A DNA stretch of 61,385 bases from Ulvibacterium sp. GTDB taxonomy: Bacteria > Bacteroidota > Bacteroidia > Flavobacteriales > Flavobacteriaceae. The notes under the pieces are model-generated. The model did not search any database. It saw only the letters and a program-made list of their open reading frames with translations, and was not told the DNA's origin. Made by a program: the position numbers and the translations under genes. Below are positions 43,895 through 53,229 of the stretch, one piece after another (position 1 is the stretch's first letter; each line of letters opens with the position of its first letter). The stretch spans positions 1 through 61,385 of the forward strand of contig NZ_JANQOO010000023.1 of the NCBI RefSeq assembly GCF_028285715.1, read 5' to 3'.

Positions 43895-44644
43895 ATGGCC
43901 ATTAATACCGAGAAAAATACATATACCGTAATTTTTGCCTGCATCATGGTAGTGGTAGTTGGTTCTATCCTGGCCTTTTTGGCATCTTCCCTTAGTGATA
44001 AAATAAAGGAAAACGAACGTTTTGAAAAACAACAGAATATCCTTTATGCCATGGGGGTAAATGAAAATCAGGACGAAGGAAGTGTAAATTTTATACCGAC
44101 CGACAAGGTAGAGGGCGAGTTTTCCAATTACATAAAGGAACAATTGGTGATTGAGGGAGACCAAATTACCGAGGATGATGAGGCCTATCTTATTGATATG
44201 AAAAAGCAGCTTGCCGAAATGAAGAATGGCACAACCCCAAGATTGCCCATGTTGATAGGTGAAAAGGAAGGAAAAAGGTATTATATCATTCCGTTGTATG
44301 GCAAGGGGCTTTGGGGACCTATCTGGGGCTTTGCCGCTTTGGATGATCAAATGGTGGTGCAAGGGGTGTACTTTGATCATCAGTCGGAAACCCCTGGACT
44401 GGGAGCCAATATTAAGCAACGCTATTTCATGGACGACTTCACCGGAGAATCCATTCTAAAGGGCACCCAATATGCCGGGATTGCCGTTGCCAAGGGAAAC
44501 AATGATCCGTTGAATACTACAAAGGACGATAATGAAGTGGATGCACTGGCCGGAGCCACGATTACCGGTAATGGGGTTTCCGCTATGATAAGCCAAAGTG
44601 TAAACCTTTACAAGGGTTATTTAGAAACGATAAGAGCAAAATAA
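43895..44644 (+). CDS. nqrC: Na+-translocating NADH:quinone reductase subunit C
   Basis: 249 residues: one N-terminal membrane helix (TVIFACIMVVVVGSILAFLA) and a periplasmic FMN-binding domain. The FMN acceptor motif is VDALAGATITGNG with T222, the site modified by ApbE. GKGLWGPIWGFAALD and HQSETPGLGA are further signatures. It starts 2 bp after nqrB. Confidence 0.96.
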   Translation: MAINTEKNTYTVIFACIMVVVVGSILAFLASSLSDKIKENERFEKQQNILYAMGVNENQDEGSVNFIPTDKVEGEFSNYIKEQLVIEGDQITEDDEAYLIDMKKQLAEMKNGTTPRLPMLIGEKEGKRYYIIPLYGKGLWGPIWGFAALDDQMVVQGVYFDHQSETPGLGANIKQRYFMDDFTGESILKGTQYAGIAVAKGNNDPLNTTKDDNEVDALAGATITGNGVSAMISQSVNLYKGYLETIRAK

Positions 44645-44646
44645 TT

Positions 44647-45294
44647 ATGGCCTTACTTACAAAAAAAGACGCTAGTCTCATATTAGACCCCCTCGCGGAC
44701 AATAATCCAATTACCATTCAGGTTTTGGGTATTTGTTCGGCATTGGCGATTACTGCAGAATTGAAGGCATCCGTGGTTATGGCCATATCGGTAATTTTCG
44801 TATTAGGGGTGGGTAATGTGGTCATTTCACTAATGCGGAATGTCATCCCCTCAAAAATTCGGATCATTGTCCAGTTAATCGTTGTGGCTACTTTGGTGAT
44901 TATTGTCGATCAAGTCCTCAAGGCCTTTGCCTACGAGCTGAGCAAGACCCTTTCCGTATTCGTCGGATTGATAATTACCAACTGTATTATTATGGGGCGT
45001 TTTGAAGCATTTGCACTTGGAAACGGTCCATGGAAGTCATTTTTGGATGGTATCGGCAATGCCTTGGGATATGGTGTAATCCTTATTATTGTAGGGTTTT
45101 TTAGGGAGTTGTTGGGTTCTGGTACATTATTCGGATATAAAGTTTTGGGTGATCCTGTTAATATGACCGGACTGTATTCAACGGGATATGAGAACAATGG
45201 TTTTATGATTATCCCACCAGCGGCATTAATTGTCGTGGGCATCATCATTTGGGTTCAGCGATCACGTAATACCGCATTGATCGAAGATAATTAG
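44647..45294 (+). CDS. nqrD: Na+-translocating NADH:quinone reductase subunit D
   Basis: A 215-residue integral membrane subunit with six helices. Signatures are LADNNPITIQVLGICSALA near the N-terminus, GLIITNCIIMGRFEAFALGN and FRELLGSGTLFG. With NqrE it holds an iron centre through membrane cysteines, here in LGICSA and TNCIIM. It starts 2 bp after nqrC. Confidence 0.96.
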   Translation: MALLTKKDASLILDPLADNNPITIQVLGICSALAITAELKASVVMAISVIFVLGVGNVVISLMRNVIPSKIRIIVQLIVVATLVIIVDQVLKAFAYELSKTLSVFVGLIITNCIIMGRFEAFALGNGPWKSFLDGIGNALGYGVILIIVGFFRELLGSGTLFGYKVLGDPVNMTGLYSTGYENNGFMIIPPAALIVVGIIIWVQRSRNTALIEDN

Positions 45295-45317
45295 GAAAAT
45301 AGTTAAAAAAGGAAATT

Positions 45318-46064
45318 ATGTTGGAGCATATTGAGCTGTTTTTTAAATCCATTTTCATAGATAATATGGTTTTTGCCGTGTTCTTGGGAATGTGTTCGTA
45401 TTTGGCGGTTTCCAAAAAGGTTGCCACAGCCGTGGGCTTGGGAGCTGCAGTTATTTTTGTCTTGGCTGTTACGGTTCCCTTGAATTGGCTTTTGGACCAG
45501 TATTTGTTAAGGGATGGGGCCTTGGTTTGGTTGGGTCCGGAGTATGCGGATTATAACTTAAGCTTTTTATCCTTTATCCTTTTTATTGCCACTATAGCGA
45601 CTATGGTTCAATTAGTGGAAATCGTGGTCGAAAAATTCTCACCCGCACTGTATAATTCATTGGGCATATTTTTACCCTTGATTGCTGTTAATTGTGCCAT
45701 TTTGGGAGGGTCCCTTTTTATGCAATCCAGAGAAATTGCGACATTGGGATTGGCTGTAAATTATGGTATAAGTTCTGGCATTGGTTGGTTCTTGGCTATT
45801 TTGGCCATTGCGGCCATACGGGAGAAAATTCGATACTCCAACGTTCCTCCTCCACTACGTGGACTGGGCATTACGTTTATAATCACGGGACTCATGGGTA
45901 TCGGTTTCCAAAGTTTTGGAGGCATGTTGACAGGAGGTGATGATGCCGCCGCTCCGGAAGAGGAAACCACAGTACAAAAAATTGAGAAAGAAGAAAAAGA
46001 GATTAAAAAGGAAATCGATGAAAAAGAGATTTCCTATAACGACGCCGTAAAAGAATACAAATGA
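45318..46064 (+). CDS. nqrE: Na+-translocating NADH:quinone reductase subunit E, with extended C-terminus
   Basis: A 248-residue integral membrane subunit. The core of about 200 residues has [39 protein letters not shown] and [13 protein letters not shown] with its iron-binding Cys. From about residue 206 it has an extra tail of some 43 residues, acidic then rich in alternating Lys/Glu ([18 protein letters not shown]), likely helical. NqrE is normally about 200 residues. Its end overlaps the nqrF start by four bases (ATGA). Confidence 0.95.
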   Translation: MLEHIELFFKSIFIDNMVFAVFLGMCSYLAVSKKVATAVGLGAAVIFVLAVTVPLNWLLDQYLLRDGALVWLGPEYADYNLSFLSFILFIATIATMVQLVEIVVEKFSPALYNSLGIFLPLIAVNCAILGGSLFMQSREIATLGLAVNYGISSGIGWFLAILAIAAIREKIRYSNVPPPLRGLGITFIITGLMGIGFQSFGGMLTGGDDAAAPEEETTVQKIEKEEKEIKKEIDEKEISYNDAVKEYK

Positions 46065-47368
46065 TTTTAGCTACAAGTGTTGGAGGAACCATATTAATTA
46101 CCGTAGTAGCATTTTTGGTCCTATTACTTTTGTTAGTGGCCCTGCTATTGTTCACCAAGGAAAAATTATCTCCCTCCGGTCCGGTTACCATTACGATAAA
46201 TGGTGAAAAGCAGATAGAAGTGGCTTCTGGCAGTTCTTTGTTGTCCACATTGGGAAATCAAAAAGTATTTTTACCCTCTGCCTGTGGAGGAGGGGGAACT
46301 TGTATCCAATGCGAGTGCCACGTGCTTTCCGGGGGAGGTGAAGCCCTACCCACGGAGACGCCCCATTTTTCCAAACGTGAATTGAACGAGGGAGCTCGCT
46401 TGGCCTGTCAGGTGAAGGTAAAACAGGATATGGAAATCAAGATTCCGGAAGAGGTCTTCGGTATCAAAAAATGGGATGCTACGGTAGTTCGAAACTACAA
46501 CGTAGCCTCCTTTATCAAGGAATTTGTGGTGGAAATCCCGGAAGATATGAATTATAAGGCGGGAGGGTACATACAAATAGAAATTCCACCATGTGAAATA
46601 AAGTATTCCGATATAGATATCACTGCCCATCCCGAAGAACACGAAACACCGGATAAATTCCAGACAGAATGGGATAAATTCAACCTTTGGCCCCTTGTTA
46701 TGAAAAACACCGAAACGGTGGAAAGGGCCTACTCCATGGCCTCTTACCCTGCGGAAGGTAGGGAAATCATGTTGAACGTTCGTATTGCGACCCCGCCATG
46801 GGATCGCTCCAAGAATGGATGGATGGATGTAAATCCAGGTATCGCCTCATCCTATATCTTTGCCCAAAAGCCGGGTGATAAAGTAGTTATTTCAGGACCC
46901 TATGGCGAATTTTTTATCAATGAATCGGAATCAGAAATGCTATATGTAGGGGGCGGGGCTGGAATGGCACCGATGCGCTCCCATTTGTATCATCTATTCA
47001 AGACCATGAAAACAGGAAGAAAGGTTACCTTCTGGTATGGTGGGCGATCCAAAAGGGAATTGTTCTATTTAGAGCATTTTAGGGAATTGGAAAGGGAATT
47101 CCCAAATTTCAAGTTTTATATGGCACTCTCCGAGCCTTTGGAAGAGGATAATTGGAAGGTTAAGGAAAGTCTGGATGGCCCGGGAGATGGTTTTGTTGGT
47201 TTTATCCACAATTGCGTGATAGACAATTATTTGAATGACCATGAGGCTCCAGAAGATATAGAACTTTACTTTTGTGGCCCTCCTTTGATGAACAAGGCCG
47301 TTCAGAAAATGGGCGAGGATTTCGGTATTCCCGACGAGCATATCCGTTTTGACGACTTCGGTGGGTAA
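46061..47368 (+). CDS. nqrF: Na+-translocating NADH:quinone reductase subunit F
   Basis: 435 residues and the NADH-oxidising entry subunit. One N-terminal membrane helix is followed by a ferredoxin domain binding 2Fe-2S through C75, C81, C84 and C116 ([14 protein letters not shown]). An FAD domain ([12 protein letters not shown]) and an NADH-binding domain ([19 protein letters not shown] and a C-terminal [14 protein letters not shown]) complete it. It overlaps nqrE by 4 bp and is followed by a terminator. Confidence 0.97.
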   Translation: MILATSVGGTILITVVAFLVLLLLLVALLLFTKEKLSPSGPVTITINGEKQIEVASGSSLLSTLGNQKVFLPSACGGGGTCIQCECHVLSGGGEALPTETPHFSKRELNEGARLACQVKVKQDMEIKIPEEVFGIKKWDATVVRNYNVASFIKEFVVEIPEDMNYKAGGYIQIEIPPCEIKYSDIDITAHPEEHETPDKFQTEWDKFNLWPLVMKNTETVERAYSMASYPAEGREIMLNVRIATPPWDRSKNGWMDVNPGIASSYIFAQKPGDKVVISGPYGEFFINESESEMLYVGGGAGMAPMRSHLYHLFKTMKTGRKVTFWYGGRSKRELFYLEHFRELEREFPNFKFYMALSEPLEEDNWKVKESLDGPGDGFVGFIHNCVIDNYLNDHEAPEDIELYFCGPPLMNKAVQKMGEDFGIPDEHIRFDDFGG

Positions 47369-47392
47369 CGGCGAATATGAAAGAATTTTTTG

Positions 47393-47425
47393 GCCTGATC
47401 TGTTTCTACCGGTCAGGCTTTTTTT
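47393..47425 (+). terminator. Terminator of the nqr operon
   Basis: Stem GCCTGATC/GGTCAGGC (8 pairs, one wobble) then TTTTTTT, starting 25 bases after the nqrF stop. It separates nqrF from the next small gene. Confidence 0.85.
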
Positions 47426-47441
47426 GATGTAAGTTTTAGCT

Positions 47442-47810
47442 ATGGGCAAACCATTGACCGAACAAGAACTGCATAATCTGGCCATGAACATCGTGGGCAG
47501 GCAATTGGAATCGGATGGTTATGAGTTTATGGGGGTAAATAGCAAGCCTAAAAAAAACCCCCAATTTGTTTGTCTTAAGGAGAAGCAATTACACTTTATC
47601 GTTGTCCGAAATGTGGATTACCCCAACAACCCCAAGGACTATGACACAAAACTGATGCACAAGGTAAAGACGCATGCCGAGAAGTTTGAGGCACGTACCT
47701 ATTACGCCGGAGTAGGGCTTTCCAATGCGAGCGATCAAAAATTACCGGTGTTTTTAAATGAAGCCTATATAGTGGACTATGACGGACTTATTGAAATTCA
47801 TGATGAATAG
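47442..47810 (+). CDS. Small conserved-looking protein between nqrF and apbE
   Basis: A 122-residue soluble protein without signal peptide, mixed alpha/beta: EQELHNLAMNIVGRQLESDG, then KEKQLHFIVVRNVDYPNNP, a KVKTHAEKFEARTYYAGVGLSNA helix-strand and a final EAYIVDYDGLIEI. I recall that such proteins in flavobacteria often carry a borrowed NqrF name because of position (unverified); no iron-sulfur, FAD or NADH motif is present here. It overlaps apbE by 11 bases, so the two are coupled. A role in NQR maturation is possible but unproven. Confidence 0.7.
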   Translation: MGKPLTEQELHNLAMNIVGRQLESDGYEFMGVNSKPKKNPQFVCLKEKQLHFIVVRNVDYPNNPKDYDTKLMHKVKTHAEKFEARTYYAGVGLSNASDQKLPVFLNEAYIVDYDGLIEIHDE

Positions 47811-48822
47811 GCTCGGTTTTTTCTTGATATCCGCCATTTTTGTGTTTTCCTGTTCCCCGGAGGGCTCCAAATTAGTACGTAACGGAAGTGCTGGAGGTGC
47901 TTTGGGGACCTCGTATAGCATTATTTATCTGTCCAAGGAAGAACAGGATTTCCAAAAAGAGATCGACTCCGTATTCGATGCAGTCAATAAATCCTTGTCC
48001 ACCTATCTCCCGGATTCGGATATATCCAAAATCAATGGGGGGGATACCACTGTTGTGGTGGACAAAATGTTTAAGGAAGTATTTGAGCTTTCTAAAAAGG
48101 TATACCGTAATACGGATGGCTACTTTGATCCTACCGTGGGAGTTCTGGTCAACGCCTGGGGATTTGGTCCGAGCCCCTCCATGAAGATGGATAGTACTGC
48201 GGTGGATAGTCTTCTGACCTTAGTAGGATTTGAAAAGGTAAATTTGACCAAATCCAATCGAATCAAAAAGACGGATTCCAATATCTATTTGGATTTTAAT
48301 GCGATTGCCAAAGGATATGCTATTGATCGATTGGCGGTATTTTTGGACGAAAAGGAAATATCCGACTACCTCATTGAAGTAGGTGGAGAACTTGTTGGAA
48401 AAGGAGAAAACCGAATAAAGGGAAAACCATGGGTAGTAGGAATCGATGATCCCCAAATTGAAGAAGGAAGGCGCCTTAAAATTCTGATGCAATTAAAGGA
48501 CAGGGCTCTGGCTTCCTCAGGAAACTACAGAAAGTTTCGAATAGATTCCGTTACGGGAAAAAAATACGTCCATACAATAGACCCCAAGTCCGGATTCACA
48601 AAGAACGGAAATACCTTGGGAACCACGGTGTTGGCAAATACCTGTGGGGAAGCGGATGCCTACGCTACCGCCTTTATGGCTATGGACCTTCAGGATGTGC
48701 TTCATTTCCTAGATACAACGCATGAACTTGATGCTTACATCGTTTACTTGAATGAAACGGGGGAAGCCCAGGAATTTATGACTCCCGGTTTCAAGGACTT
48801 AGTATTGGACCCCAATGGGTAA
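47800..48822 (+). CDS. apbE: FAD:protein FMN transferase ApbE
   Basis: 340 residues from ATG 47800, giving a lipoprotein leader MMNRLGFFLISAIFVFSC (Cys18); a start at 47779 would put a charged stretch before it. The ApbE fold shows LGTSYSIIYLS, DFNAIAKGYAIDRLA, and the metal/FAD site with CGEADAYATAFMAM. The enzyme covalently attaches FMN to Thr of NqrB and NqrC, encoded just upstream. It acts in the periplasm, anchored by lipid. Confidence 0.95.
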   Translation: MMNRLGFFLISAIFVFSCSPEGSKLVRNGSAGGALGTSYSIIYLSKEEQDFQKEIDSVFDAVNKSLSTYLPDSDISKINGGDTTVVVDKMFKEVFELSKKVYRNTDGYFDPTVGVLVNAWGFGPSPSMKMDSTAVDSLLTLVGFEKVNLTKSNRIKKTDSNIYLDFNAIAKGYAIDRLAVFLDEKEISDYLIEVGGELVGKGENRIKGKPWVVGIDDPQIEEGRRLKILMQLKDRALASSGNYRKFRIDSVTGKKYVHTIDPKSGFTKNGNTLGTTVLANTCGEADAYATAFMAMDLQDVLHFLDTTHELDAYIVYLNETGEAQEFMTPGFKDLVLDPNG

Positions 48823-48826
48823 AGTG

Positions 48827-48847
48827 TGAAAACACTTGGTGTTTTCA
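48827..48847 (+). terminator. Hairpin after apbE (weak terminator)
   Basis: A perfect 9-bp stem TGAAAACAC/GTGTTTTCA with a 3-base loop, 4 bases after the apbE stop. It is not followed by a T-run (AATTAT), so termination is uncertain. Confidence 0.45.
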
Positions 48848-48909
48848 ATTATATGGAAGCCCCTTTGTATATTTAGCCTGCATCAATCTTTTTACTTCGG
48901 CTATTCGGC

Positions 48910-49983
48910 ATGTTTTCCTTTACCAATGTAATTCATATCATCATCATTTTCCAAGGTACTTTGCTTGCTATTTACATTTTGCTTTCAAACAATAAAAAAA
49001 GCAAGGGAGATCTTCTTTTGGCAACAATAATAGGGACCCTTACCCTGCAGGTTTTGGGCCTTTTCCTTGCAAATAGGGGCATCGCCAGTGATTTCTTTCA
49101 AAGTGTTAATTGTGCGTATGGCTTTTTGTACGGACCGTTACTGTTTTTTTACATCAGGTGTATTACCCAAAAACGATTTGTTTTTTCTAAGATATATTTC
49201 CTTCATTTTTTTCCTTTTCTACTCATTTGTCTTGGTATTTGGCTTACCAATGGGAATATATGCATTCCGGATATCTATATAGGTTATGTGGTGCATGTTC
49301 TTTTTTACATCTTTTTGTGCTTTATTCAGGTAAGGAGATATAAGCAGGTCATGAAGGCCAACTATTCGCAATTGGAATGGTTGAACGTAGGATGGCTACA
49401 TGGGGTGTTTGTTATATTTTGTTTGATAGTTCTTACGGATATAGCACAATTTATCGCGTTCTTTCTGGGCTACAACACCTATTTATTGGAGAATGCCGTT
49501 TTTCTTTTGATGCTCGTAACCATTAATTTGCTTTATTTCTATGGATTTACTTCATCTCGAAAACCCTTTGGCTATAGCAAGGAAGATTTGTTGTTTACTA
49601 CAGCCTTAACGTCACGCAAAAGAATCAATACCACGCTGGAAGAAAACAAACAGCTTATAGCCAAATTGGAAAATCATATGCTTACCCATGAGTCCTTCAA
49701 AAACTATGACTTGACGATTGCCGCCTTGGCCCAAGAGATCGACATACCCAAAAGAAGACTTTCCGAATTGATCAATGACCATTATGATCAGAATTTTGTG
49801 GACTTTATCAATACTTACCGAATCAATAGTGCCAAGGAAAGGTTTATGAGTCCCAAAAGCCGTACCGAAACTATCTTGGAAGTATTGTATGAAGTGGGAT
49901 TCAATTCAAAATCATCATTCAATACAGCTTTTAAAAAAAAGACCGGAATTACACCTTCGGAATTTAAATCCAAATTCAAATAA
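48910..49983 (+). CDS. Membrane-anchored AraC-type regulator
   Basis: 357 residues. Residues about 1-220 hold seven hydrophobic helices, starting VIHIIIIFQGTLLAIYILLS. The C-terminal 120 residues are an AraC DNA-binding domain: LTIAALAQEIDIPKRRLSEL and ILEVLYEVGFNSKSSFNTAF, ending TGITPSEFKSKFK. The layout senses a signal at the membrane and acts on DNA directly; signal and targets are unknown. The gene for a TlpA-like lipoprotein follows 100 bp later and may be a target. Confidence 0.9.
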   Translation: MFSFTNVIHIIIIFQGTLLAIYILLSNNKKSKGDLLLATIIGTLTLQVLGLFLANRGIASDFFQSVNCAYGFLYGPLLFFYIRCITQKRFVFSKIYFLHFFPFLLICLGIWLTNGNICIPDIYIGYVVHVLFYIFLCFIQVRRYKQVMKANYSQLEWLNVGWLHGVFVIFCLIVLTDIAQFIAFFLGYNTYLLENAVFLLMLVTINLLYFYGFTSSRKPFGYSKEDLLFTTALTSRKRINTTLEENKQLIAKLENHMLTHESFKNYDLTIAALAQEIDIPKRRLSELINDHYDQNFVDFINTYRINSAKERFMSPKSRTETILEVLYEVGFNSKSSFNTAFKKKTGITPSEFKSKFK

Positions 49984-50083
49984 CATTTCTACCACCTTTT
50001 AAAAAGGGTTCGGATTCGCGTTTTCAGACGACTGGCGTTTGCCATCGACCTAATTTTGGCGGCAAACTTTAAATACATCAATT

Positions 50084-51163
50084 ATGAAAACGATCAAGAT
50101 TTTAGTGCTGATATGCATTTTTAGTAGTAGCTGTAGATCCCAACAAGGCCCGGAAATTACATTTTCCCTTGAGGTGGAATCAGATGAAATCAATTCCGTA
50201 ACCATTTCCAAGTACGACTATGATTTGGAGAAAATGGTTGAATGGAAATCCTTGGATAACCTGGTTCCCGAAAAGACCTACCAAACAACGGATGAGTTTT
50301 TAGAACCATCTATCTATGCCCTAAAACCGAATGCGGGAAAAGGGATAAAAATAGCAGTTGAGCAAGGTGGAATGGTACATATCAAGATGGAGGATGGGAT
50401 AGAACTGGAATCAAAGGTCGCCTCTAATCTGGATTTCAACAAGAGCATTGAAAATCTTAATAATCAGTTTTTTGCAGGGATGATTCAGGATTTTGACAAG
50501 GCCATGAAAGAAAACGATAAGCAAAAAATAGAAGAGCTTAAAAAAGAGAAGGATAAAGTTCTGGTGCAGTTTATAAAGTCCATGGAGAACCTGGTACGGA
50601 ATATGGGGCCATCGGCCAAAGCCTACGATGCCCTGGGCTATTTTGATCTTACAAAGAACAACGATTTCTTCAAGGAGATGATGACAAGATTTGAAACGGA
50701 ATATCCGTCCAGTGGAATGACCAAATCATTAAAAATGCGAATAGATAAGGCGGCTCAACTTGCTATCGGGAGCGAAATGGCAAATTTTAAGGCGTTAAAT
50801 AAAGAAGGGGTCCCGGTAAATCTTTCGGACTATAAAGGAGGCTATGTGCTGGTGGATTTTTGGGCATCGTGGTGTAGGCCCTGCAGGGTGGAAAACCCAA
50901 AACTTGTAGAACTTTATATGAATCATAAGGGTGTAAAGTTTGAAATTATTGGGGTCAGTATAGATTCAAACCGTGACTTATGGGAGAAGGCCATTCAGAA
51001 AGATGGAATTGTTTGGAATCAAATCTTGGACAAAGAACAGGCCATTTTTAAACAGTATTTGTTATCATCGCTTCCAGCGAATTTTTTGCTGGATAAAGAG
51101 GGTAAGATCATCGCAAGAAATATGACCGCTGAAGAATTGAGAACCAAGCTTGAGACCCTCTAA
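50084..51163 (+). CDS. TlpA-family thioredoxin-like lipoprotein
   Basis: 359 residues with a leader MKTIKILVLICIFSSSC (Cys17 lipid site). Residues about 25-230 are a DUF4369-like beta domain and helical linker rich in Lys/Glu. The C-terminal thioredoxin-like domain has FWASWCRPCR with the redox pair C264/C267 and a cis-Pro near SSLPANFLLD. It reduces or exchanges disulfides in the periplasm, possibly for cytochrome maturation or a redox defence role. It is alone, facing the convergent methyltransferase gene. Confidence 0.88.
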   Translation: MKTIKILVLICIFSSSCRSQQGPEITFSLEVESDEINSVTISKYDYDLEKMVEWKSLDNLVPEKTYQTTDEFLEPSIYALKPNAGKGIKIAVEQGGMVHIKMEDGIELESKVASNLDFNKSIENLNNQFFAGMIQDFDKAMKENDKQKIEELKKEKDKVLVQFIKSMENLVRNMGPSAKAYDALGYFDLTKNNDFFKEMMTRFETEYPSSGMTKSLKMRIDKAAQLAIGSEMANFKALNKEGVPVNLSDYKGGYVLVDFWASWCRPCRVENPKLVELYMNHKGVKFEIIGVSIDSNRDLWEKAIQKDGIVWNQILDKEQAIFKQYLLSSLPANFLLDKEGKIIARNMTAEELRTKLETL

Positions 51164-51198
51164 TAAGTTAGGACCAAGAAAGATTTTGGCCATGGGGG

Positions 51199-51963
51199 TC
51201 ACTTCCTTACCAAGGGAATGATTTCCCCTTTGGCCAAACGATATCGTTCTATTTCCATATCGGTCAGGGATGCCGTAAAATCTATCTCGTCTACCATAAA
51301 TCCCACGTTGCGCAATTTATCAAAGTAATCCCTCCCATAAATACGGACATGATCGTACTGTCCGAAAATTTCCGCGCGCTTCCTCCTATCGGTTATGGAA
51401 TCATCCTCAAAAGTTTTTTCCCTTTTCAGGTCTTGGGGAATTTGGAAGATACCCCATCCTTTAGGCTTAAGAACCCGATAGAGTTCTTGCATAGCTCTGG
51501 TATCGTCCGGGATGTGTTCCAAGACATGGTTGCAGAGAATAACATCGAACGAATTGCTCTCAAAAGGTAAATTACAAATATCGGCCTTAACATCCGCCAA
51601 GGGTGAGTTGAGGTCCGTAGTAACATAATCCAGGTTTTTTAATTTTTGGAAACGTTTGTGAAACGCCTGCTCCGGGGCAAAATGCAATACGCTATATTCC
51701 TTGGAAAAGAAATCGGTTTTATTTTTCAGGAACAACCATAGCAGTCTATGACGCTCCAAGGACAAGGTGGATGGCGATAAAACATTTTCCCTAGGGTTTT
51801 CATAGCCATAGGGAAGAAAAGTCCTAAAGGACTTTTGATCTATGGGGTCAATATAAGAGCTGCCTTTCATAAAAAAGGCCAGTATAGGCCTAACCCAATA
51901 ACTTAGTTGTATTAAAAGGGGCCTGGGCAAGGCGTTGAGAACGTATTTGAAAAGTTTTGACAC
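51199..51963 (-). CDS. Class I SAM-dependent methyltransferase
   Basis: 254 residues. The Methyltransf_11-type core shows VLHFAPEQAFHKRF for the first strand and loop (an atypical motif I in which FAPEQ replaces GxGxG), YVTTDLNSPLADVKADIC, FDVILCNHVLEHIPDD and a following ALQELYRVLKPKG-like helix (MQELYRVLKPKGWG). The substrate is unknown; similar proteins are found near sugar or lipid modification genes. It is the last gene of the leftward gpmI-map-GxxExxY run. Confidence 0.88.
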   Translation of the reverse strand: MSKLFKYVLNALPRPLLIQLSYWVRPILAFFMKGSSYIDPIDQKSFRTFLPYGYENPRENVLSPSTLSLERHRLLWLFLKNKTDFFSKEYSVLHFAPEQAFHKRFQKLKNLDYVTTDLNSPLADVKADICNLPFESNSFDVILCNHVLEHIPDDTRAMQELYRVLKPKGWGIFQIPQDLKREKTFEDDSITDRRKRAEIFGQYDHVRIYGRDYFDKLRNVGFMVDEIDFTASLTDMEIERYRLAKGEIIPLVRK

Positions 51964-51977
51964 GAATTACACGAATT
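51960..51977. repeat. Tandem ACACGAATT direct repeat
   Basis: ACACGAATT occurs twice back to back, overlapping the first bases of the methyltransferase gene and ending 11 bp from the GxxExxY stop. A related degenerate pair lies at the other end of that gene (52368-52394). Confidence 0.6.
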
Positions 51978-51988
51978 GTCATTATTCT

Positions 51989-52363
51989 TTATAATACTAC
52001 TCTTTTATAACTTAAACTATCTTCTCCAAAATTTATGAGCAATCCAAGTTTTAGTTTTGATGCAGCCAAATAGTTCGATGTTTGTTTTACGTGACTACTG
52101 GTTAGCTTCTCTATGGCTTTGAGTTCCAATATAATTTTGTTTTCAACTACATAATCGGCAAAATAATGACTCGACAAGATTTGTCCTTTGTAATCAATTT
52201 TGAATTTTACCTTCTTCTTATAGGGAACACCATTGGATTTTAGCTCAATTTCAAGAGTGGCACTGTATACAGCCTCGCTGAAGCCCTTGCCCAATTCGTT
52301 ATGGACATCCATACAAAGGCCAATTATATAATAGGATTCATCTTTGTAAATGATGTTTGACAT
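51989..52363 (-). CDS. GxxExxY family protein
   Basis: A 124-residue protein. The family motif is GKGFSEAVYSATLEIEL (G-x-x-E-x-x-Y), preceded by IGLCMDVHNELG. A PD-(D/E)xK nuclease-like core follows: DYKGQILSSHYFADYVVENK and IILELKAIEKLTSSH, with the D, then E-x-K, in place. The C-terminus LGLLINFGEDSLSYKRVVL is typical. The biological role is unknown. It sits within a housekeeping run (map before, methyltransferase after) and is bracketed by related short repeats, which suggests insertion as a unit. Confidence 0.92.
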   Translation of the reverse strand: MSNIIYKDESYYIIGLCMDVHNELGKGFSEAVYSATLEIELKSNGVPYKKKVKFKIDYKGQILSSHYFADYVVENKIILELKAIEKLTSSHVKQTSNYLAASKLKLGLLINFGEDSLSYKRVVL

Positions 52364-52367
52364 AACA

Positions 52368-52394
52368 GAAATTCGAGGGATTAGTGAAATTCAT
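52368..52394. repeat. Degenerate GAAATTC(G/A) direct repeat
   Basis: GAAATTCGA (52368-52376) and GAAATTCAT (52386-52394), 18 bases apart. On the reverse strand they read like a decayed copy of the CACGAATT pair at 51960-51977, and the second copy encodes the last residues of map. Confidence 0.4.
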
Positions 52395-53196
52395 GTCTCC
52401 GAAATTCTGCCTCTTCATCACTTTGTATCCCCAAAGCCTCGTAGATATATTGATACGTAGACAACAATTCCGGCTTGCCGTTTATGAGGGCAACGTCATG
52501 CTCAAAATGGGCACTGGGTTTTCCATCTGCGGTCAAAATGGTCCATCCGTCGTTCAATTGTTTTATTCGGCGTGTACCCATATTGATCATGGGCTCTATG
52601 GCAACCACCATTCCCTCGACAAATTTTTTACCGCGTCCCCGTTTTCCGTAATTGGGCATTTCCGGGCTCTCGTGAAGTTTTCTTCCCAACCCGTGACCTA
52701 CCAATTCCCGGACTACGCCGTATCCATGGCTTTCACAATAATTTTGAATGGCAAAACCCACATCACCAACTCGATTACCTAATCTAAACTCGCGAATGCC
52801 GATGTACAAGGACTCCTTGGTAACACGTAATAATTTTTGCGTTTCTATCGCGACCTCCCCAACTTCAAAGGTATAGGCATGGTCCCCGTAAAACCCGTTT
52901 TTAAGTGCCCCGCAGTCTACTGAAATAATATCGCCATCCTTCAAGGGGTCATTATTTGGGATGCCGTGCACCACTTGTGCGTTGGGACTCATGTTTAAGG
53001 TGTTGGGAAAGTCGTACATGCCTAGGAAACCCGGTTCTGCGTCATGGTCCCGGATAAATTCCTCGGCAAGCTTGTCCAAGTACAAAGAGGTGATACCTGG
53101 TTTTATTTCCCCGGCCAACATGCCCAGAGTTCTGGAGACAATCAACGCGCTTTCCCGCATTAATTCTATTTCTTCCGGTGTTTTTAGTATTACCAT
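52381..53196 (-). CDS. map: Type I methionine aminopeptidase
   Basis: A 271-residue dinuclear-metal peptidase removing the initiator Met. The metal ligands are in place: SVDCGALKNGFYGDHAYTF (two Asp), GHGLGRKLHE (His), VVAIEPM (Glu) and HFEHDVALI (Glu). The last residues HEFH are encoded by the repeat-like sequence at 52386-52394, so the tail may have been altered when the downstream GxxExxY unit arrived. It starts 33 bp after the gpmI stop. Confidence 0.96.
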   Translation of the reverse strand: MVILKTPEEIELMRESALIVSRTLGMLAGEIKPGITSLYLDKLAEEFIRDHDAEPGFLGMYDFPNTLNMSPNAQVVHGIPNNDPLKDGDIISVDCGALKNGFYGDHAYTFEVGEVAIETQKLLRVTKESLYIGIREFRLGNRVGDVGFAIQNYCESHGYGVVRELVGHGLGRKLHESPEMPNYGKRGRGKKFVEGMVVAIEPMINMGTRRIKQLNDGWTILTADGKPSAHFEHDVALINGKPELLSTYQYIYEALGIQSDEEAEFRRHEFH

Positions 53197-53229
53197 AGGC
53201 CGTAAAGGTAAACAAATGCAACTAGATCT

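Noticed and set aside
47442-47810. Naming the small gene as a second NqrF
   Set aside because: It contains no iron-sulfur, FAD or NADH-binding motif. Such a name would come from position only.
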